Source: Nitrospiraceae bacterium
GTDB taxonomy: Bacteria; Nitrospirota; Thermodesulfovibrionia; Thermodesulfovibrionales; UBA9159
NCBI GenBank assembly: GCA_003453735.1
Contig: DMNE01000426.1
Span: 24,180-31,563, forward strand
Length of the DNA: 7,384 bases
Direction of reading: 5' to 3'
The number at the start of each line of letters is the position of its first letter. Within the stretch, counting starts at the first letter, position 1. Positions 5,305 through 7,384 of the stretch are shown here, one piece after another. The translations under genes and the position numbers were made by a program. The notes below the pieces were generated by a model, which worked only from the letters and a program-made list of their open reading frames with translations, had not been told where the DNA came from and made no database searches.

Positions 5305-6735
5305 ATGGTGCGAGTTCGTTTTGCGCCGAGCCCGACAGGCTATCTGCATATCGGAGGTGCGAGGACCGCCCTTTTTAACTGGCTGTATGCGCGGCATGAG
5401 GGAGGCACCTTCATCCTAAGGATAGAAGATACCGACAGGAGCCGTTCCACTGACGAATATATCGACGCAATTATCCAAGGGATGCAATGGCTCAACCTCG
5501 ACTGGGATGAAGGCCCCTACCGGCAGACAGATAGGTTCGAGGTGTACAGGAGTTACATCGAAAGGCTTATCCAGGAAGGCAAGGCATATAACTGTTACTG
5601 CTCTCCGGAAGAACTTGAGCAGCGCAGGCAGCAGGCGTTGGGACAGGGTAAGACACCGAAGTATGACGGAAGATGCCGGGATCGTAAAGAACCCATACCC
5701 GGCCGTAGTGCCGCGGTGAGGTTCAACATTCCGCAGGAGGGACAGACGGTCGTAAAGGATCTCATTAAGGGCAATGTTACCTTTGAGAACAATCAACTTG
5801 ATGATCTCATCATCATGCGCTCTGACGGGACACCAACCTACAATTTTGTTGTCGTGGTGGATGATGTGGATATGAAAATTACTCATGTCATCCGTGGTGA
5901 TGACCATCTGAACAATACCCCAAAGCAAATCCATATCTATAAAGCGCTGGGATATGAAATCCCTGAGTTTGGCCATCTGCCTATGATCCTCGGCTCCGAC
6001 AAGACGAGGCTGAGCAAGAGACATGGAGCGACGTCGGTTATGGCCTATAGGGATATGGGTTATCTACCCGACGCACTCGTCAACTACCTTGTCCGCCTCG
6101 GGTGGTCTTTTGGTGATCAGGAGATTTTTACGCGAGAAGAATTGATCAAAAACTTTTCTTTTGAAAATGTTGGAAAATCATCTGCAGTGTTCAACCCGGA
6201 AAAACTGCTATGGCTCAACAGTCAGTATGTCAATAATTCGCCGGATGAAGTACTTGCCGAATTAGTCACTCCCTTTCTTGTGAGGGAGAAGATTATTAGT
6301 CAGGGGCAGACGCTCGATATCGTATGGTTGTCAAAGGCAATAGCCACCCAGAAAGAACGGTCAAAGACGCTTGTTGAACTCGCGCATTCTTTGCGTTACT
6401 ACATTGCGGAGGATGTCGAATACCATGAAAAGGCAAAGGCTAGATTTCTTCATGAACAGAGTCTCCCTTATTTGAACGAGTTGAAAGACAGTCTTGCTTC
6501 TCTTGATCTTTTTTCGGCATCAGAGATCGAAAAAATATTTAAGGCAATAACCGAAAAACATGGCATTAAGCTCGCTAATCTTGCTCAGCCTGTCCGCGTA
6601 GCTGTCACGGGCGGGGCGGAGAGTCCGGGAATATTTGAAGTCCTTGAGATCCTCGGTAGGGAAAAGACTTTGAAACGGTTAGAGAAGGCGATAGCATCCA
6701 TAGGGATTTCTCCGAGAAAGGAGCCTCAGATATGA
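5305..6735 (+). CDS. gltX: Glutamyl-tRNA synthetase
   Basis: GluRS is a class I aminoacyl-tRNA synthetase that charges tRNA-Glu with glutamate in the cytosol. The 476-residue product is the normal bacterial length. [20 protein letters not shown] carries the HIGH-type motif as HIGG at 15-18, and the KMSKS-type motif is KTRLSKR at 233-239. A zinc knuckle is intact: Cys97, Cys99, Tyr120 and Cys124, with the spacing C-x-C-x20-Y-x3-C known from the E. coli enzyme. The anticodon-binding C-terminal region runs to the end, with no truncation. ATG 5305 is the chosen start; GAGGA at 5290-5294 is 10 nt upstream, while AGAGG at 5298-5302 would fit GTG 5308 just as well, so the start is uncertain by one codon. 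Its last codons overlap glnS by 4 nt (ATGA). With a GlnRS next door this GluRS is probably the discriminating type, though I cannot read that from the sequence. Confidence 0.97.
   Translation: MVRVRFAPSPTGYLHIGGARTALFNWLYARHEGGTFILRIEDTDRSRSTDEYIDAIIQGMQWLNLDWDEGPYRQTDRFEVYRSYIERLIQEGKAYNCYCSPEELEQRRQQALGQGKTPKYDGRCRDRKEPIPGRSAAVRFNIPQEGQTVVKDLIKGNVTFENNQLDDLIIMRSDGTPTYNFVVVVDDVDMKITHVIRGDDHLNNTPKQIHIYKALGYEIPEFGHLPMILGSDKTRLSKRHGATSVMAYRDMGYLPDALVNYLVRLGWSFGDQEIFTREELIKNFSFENVGKSSAVFNPEKLLWLNSQYVNNSPDEVLAELVTPFLVREKIISQGQTLDIVWLSKAIATQKERSKTLVELAHSLRYYIAEDVEYHEKAKARFLHEQSLPYLNELKDSLASLDLFSASEIEKIFKAITEKHGIKLANLAQPVRVAVTGGAESPGIFEVLEILGREKTLKRLEKAIASIGISPRKEPQI
6710..6723 (+). promoter_or_regulatory. 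Strong glnS ribosome binding site with local pairing
   Basis: AAAGGAG at 6717-6723 is a near-ideal Shine-Dalgarno sequence 8 nt before the glnS ATG, inside the end of gltX, and it fixes the glnS start. GGAG (6720-6723) can pair with CTCC (6710-6713) around GAGAAA, which could mask the site unless ribosomes translating gltX open it. The stem is only 4 bp, so masking is speculative. Confidence 0.5.
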
Positions 6736-7384
6736 CGACAAACGGTTTTGCCGTACCTGCTGATTTCATCCGAGATATCATCAGAGAGGATATCAAGACA
6801 AACAAATACGATCGCAGGGTTCACACCCGGTTTCCGCCGGAGCCTAACGGGTATCTCCACATCGGGCACGCTAAGTCCATATGTCTCAATTTCGGTATTG
6901 CCGCCCAATTTAAAGGCCTCTGCAATCTGCGTTTTGATGATACCAATCCTACCAAAGAGGAAAGAGAGTATGTAGAATCGATCAAAGCAGACGTTCGGTG
7001 GATCGGCTTCGACTGGGGCGATCGGCTGTTTTACGCATCGGACTACTTTGAGCAACTCTACCAGTTCGCCGTGCAGTTGATTAAAATGGAAAAAGCATAT
7101 GTCTGTGATTTAACCGCTGAGGAAATCAGGGAATACCGTGGAACGTTAACCCAGCCCGGCAAAGATAGCCCATATCGCAACCGGTCAGTAGAGGAAAACC
7201 TGGAACTCTTCGATCGCATGAGGAACGGTGGATTTGAAAACGGCTCGCGCACCCTCCGTGCAAAAATTGACATGAAATCAGGGAATATCAATATGCGGGA
7301 TCCAGTGATGTACCGCATTCTCCATGCGGAACATCACCGGACAGGCAATGCCTGGTGTATTTATCCGATGTACGACTTTGCCCA
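6732..7384 (+). CDS. glnS: Glutaminyl-tRNA synthetase, N-terminal part (3' end outside window)
   Basis: GlnRS charges tRNA-Gln directly with glutamine; it is a class I synthetase related to GluRS. The frame is open from ATG 6732 to the window end, giving 217 residues of a protein that is about 550 residues in E. coli. Motifs are very close to the proteobacterial enzyme: [20 protein letters not shown] (33-52, HIGH at 43-46), [13 protein letters not shown] (65-77), [16 protein letters not shown] (80-95), [20 protein letters not shown] (131-150), RAKIDM (176-181) and WCIYPMYDF (208-216). The KMSKS region and anticodon-binding domain lie outside the window. Some relatives carry an extra C-terminal domain, which cannot be judged here. 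The ATGA overlap with gltX and the strong Shine-Dalgarno sequence suggest coupled expression of the two synthetases. GlnRS is known to be patchily distributed in bacteria and to have been acquired from eukaryotes. Confidence 0.96.
   Translation, partial: MTTNGFAVPADFIRDIIREDIKTNKYDRRVHTRFPPEPNGYLHIGHAKSICLNFGIAAQFKGLCNLRFDDTNPTKEEREYVESIKADVRWIGFDWGDRLFYASDYFEQLYQFAVQLIKMEKAYVCDLTAEEIREYRGTLTQPGKDSPYRNRSVEENLELFDRMRNGGFENGSRTLRAKIDMKSGNINMRDPVMYRILHAEHHRTGNAWCIYPMYDFA

Noticed and set aside
5801..5815. GATGAT-CTC-ATCATC palindrome in gltX
   Set aside because: It follows directly from common codons for DDLII and is a 6-bp stem of a size expected many times by chance in a window of this length.
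5416..6024. 202-codon minus-strand open frame within gltX
   Set aside because: It is antisense to the most conserved part of GluRS, including the zinc knuckle and KMSKS region, so the + strand gene explains the openness.
6726..7055. 109-codon minus-strand frame over the glnS start
   Set aside because: It is antisense to the HIGH region of GlnRS; shadow of the real gene.

Overview
The window is a stretch of ordinary bacterial housekeeping genes, all on the + strand. In order they are aroC (3' part only), aroK, aroB, bioB, tilS, gltX and glnS (5' part only). Every product is recognisable from family motifs. The protein style (long-form chorismate synthase, a GluRS with an intact zinc knuckle, and a GlnRS very close to the proteobacterial type), the moderate base composition and the aro-bio-tilS-gltX-glnS order suggest a Gram-negative bacterium of the Nitrospirota or Desulfobacterota (deltaproteobacterial) kind. 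That placement is an impression from protein style, not a proof.

Layout. Bases 2-583 are the C-terminal half of chorismate synthase. Bases 584-1104 are a long gap with no convincing gene but several hairpins: a weak terminator-like stem at 688-711, two adjacent stems at 798-846 and a palindromic REP-like unit at 883-922. Bases 1105-3658 are a tightly packed run, aroK-aroB-bioB, with a 13-nt overlap and then a 1-nt TGATG junction. A 150-nt spacer (3659-3808) follows, with a consensus-like -10 box, a possible 51-codon small ORF that runs into tilS, and A/T-rich inverted repeats. tilS ends at 5200. A 104-nt gap with a candidate promoter precedes gltX, which overlaps glnS by 4 nt (ATGA).

How the genes work together. 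AroB, AroK and AroC carry out the first ring-forming step, the shikimate phosphorylation and the last step of the chorismate pathway. BioB makes the final C-S bonds of biotin and appears to be co-transcribed with the aro genes. TilS, GluRS and GlnRS are all decoding functions: lysidine in tRNA-Ile(CAU), and charging of tRNA-Glu and tRNA-Gln. The GlnRS gene suggests Gln-tRNA is made directly here, and not only through the GatCAB transamidation route.

No undescribed defence, mobile or biosynthetic system is visible. The items most worth a second look are the structured aroC-aroK gap, a perfect 13-bp inverted repeat inside tilS, and the overlapping small ORF with homopolymer tracts at the tilS 5' end.
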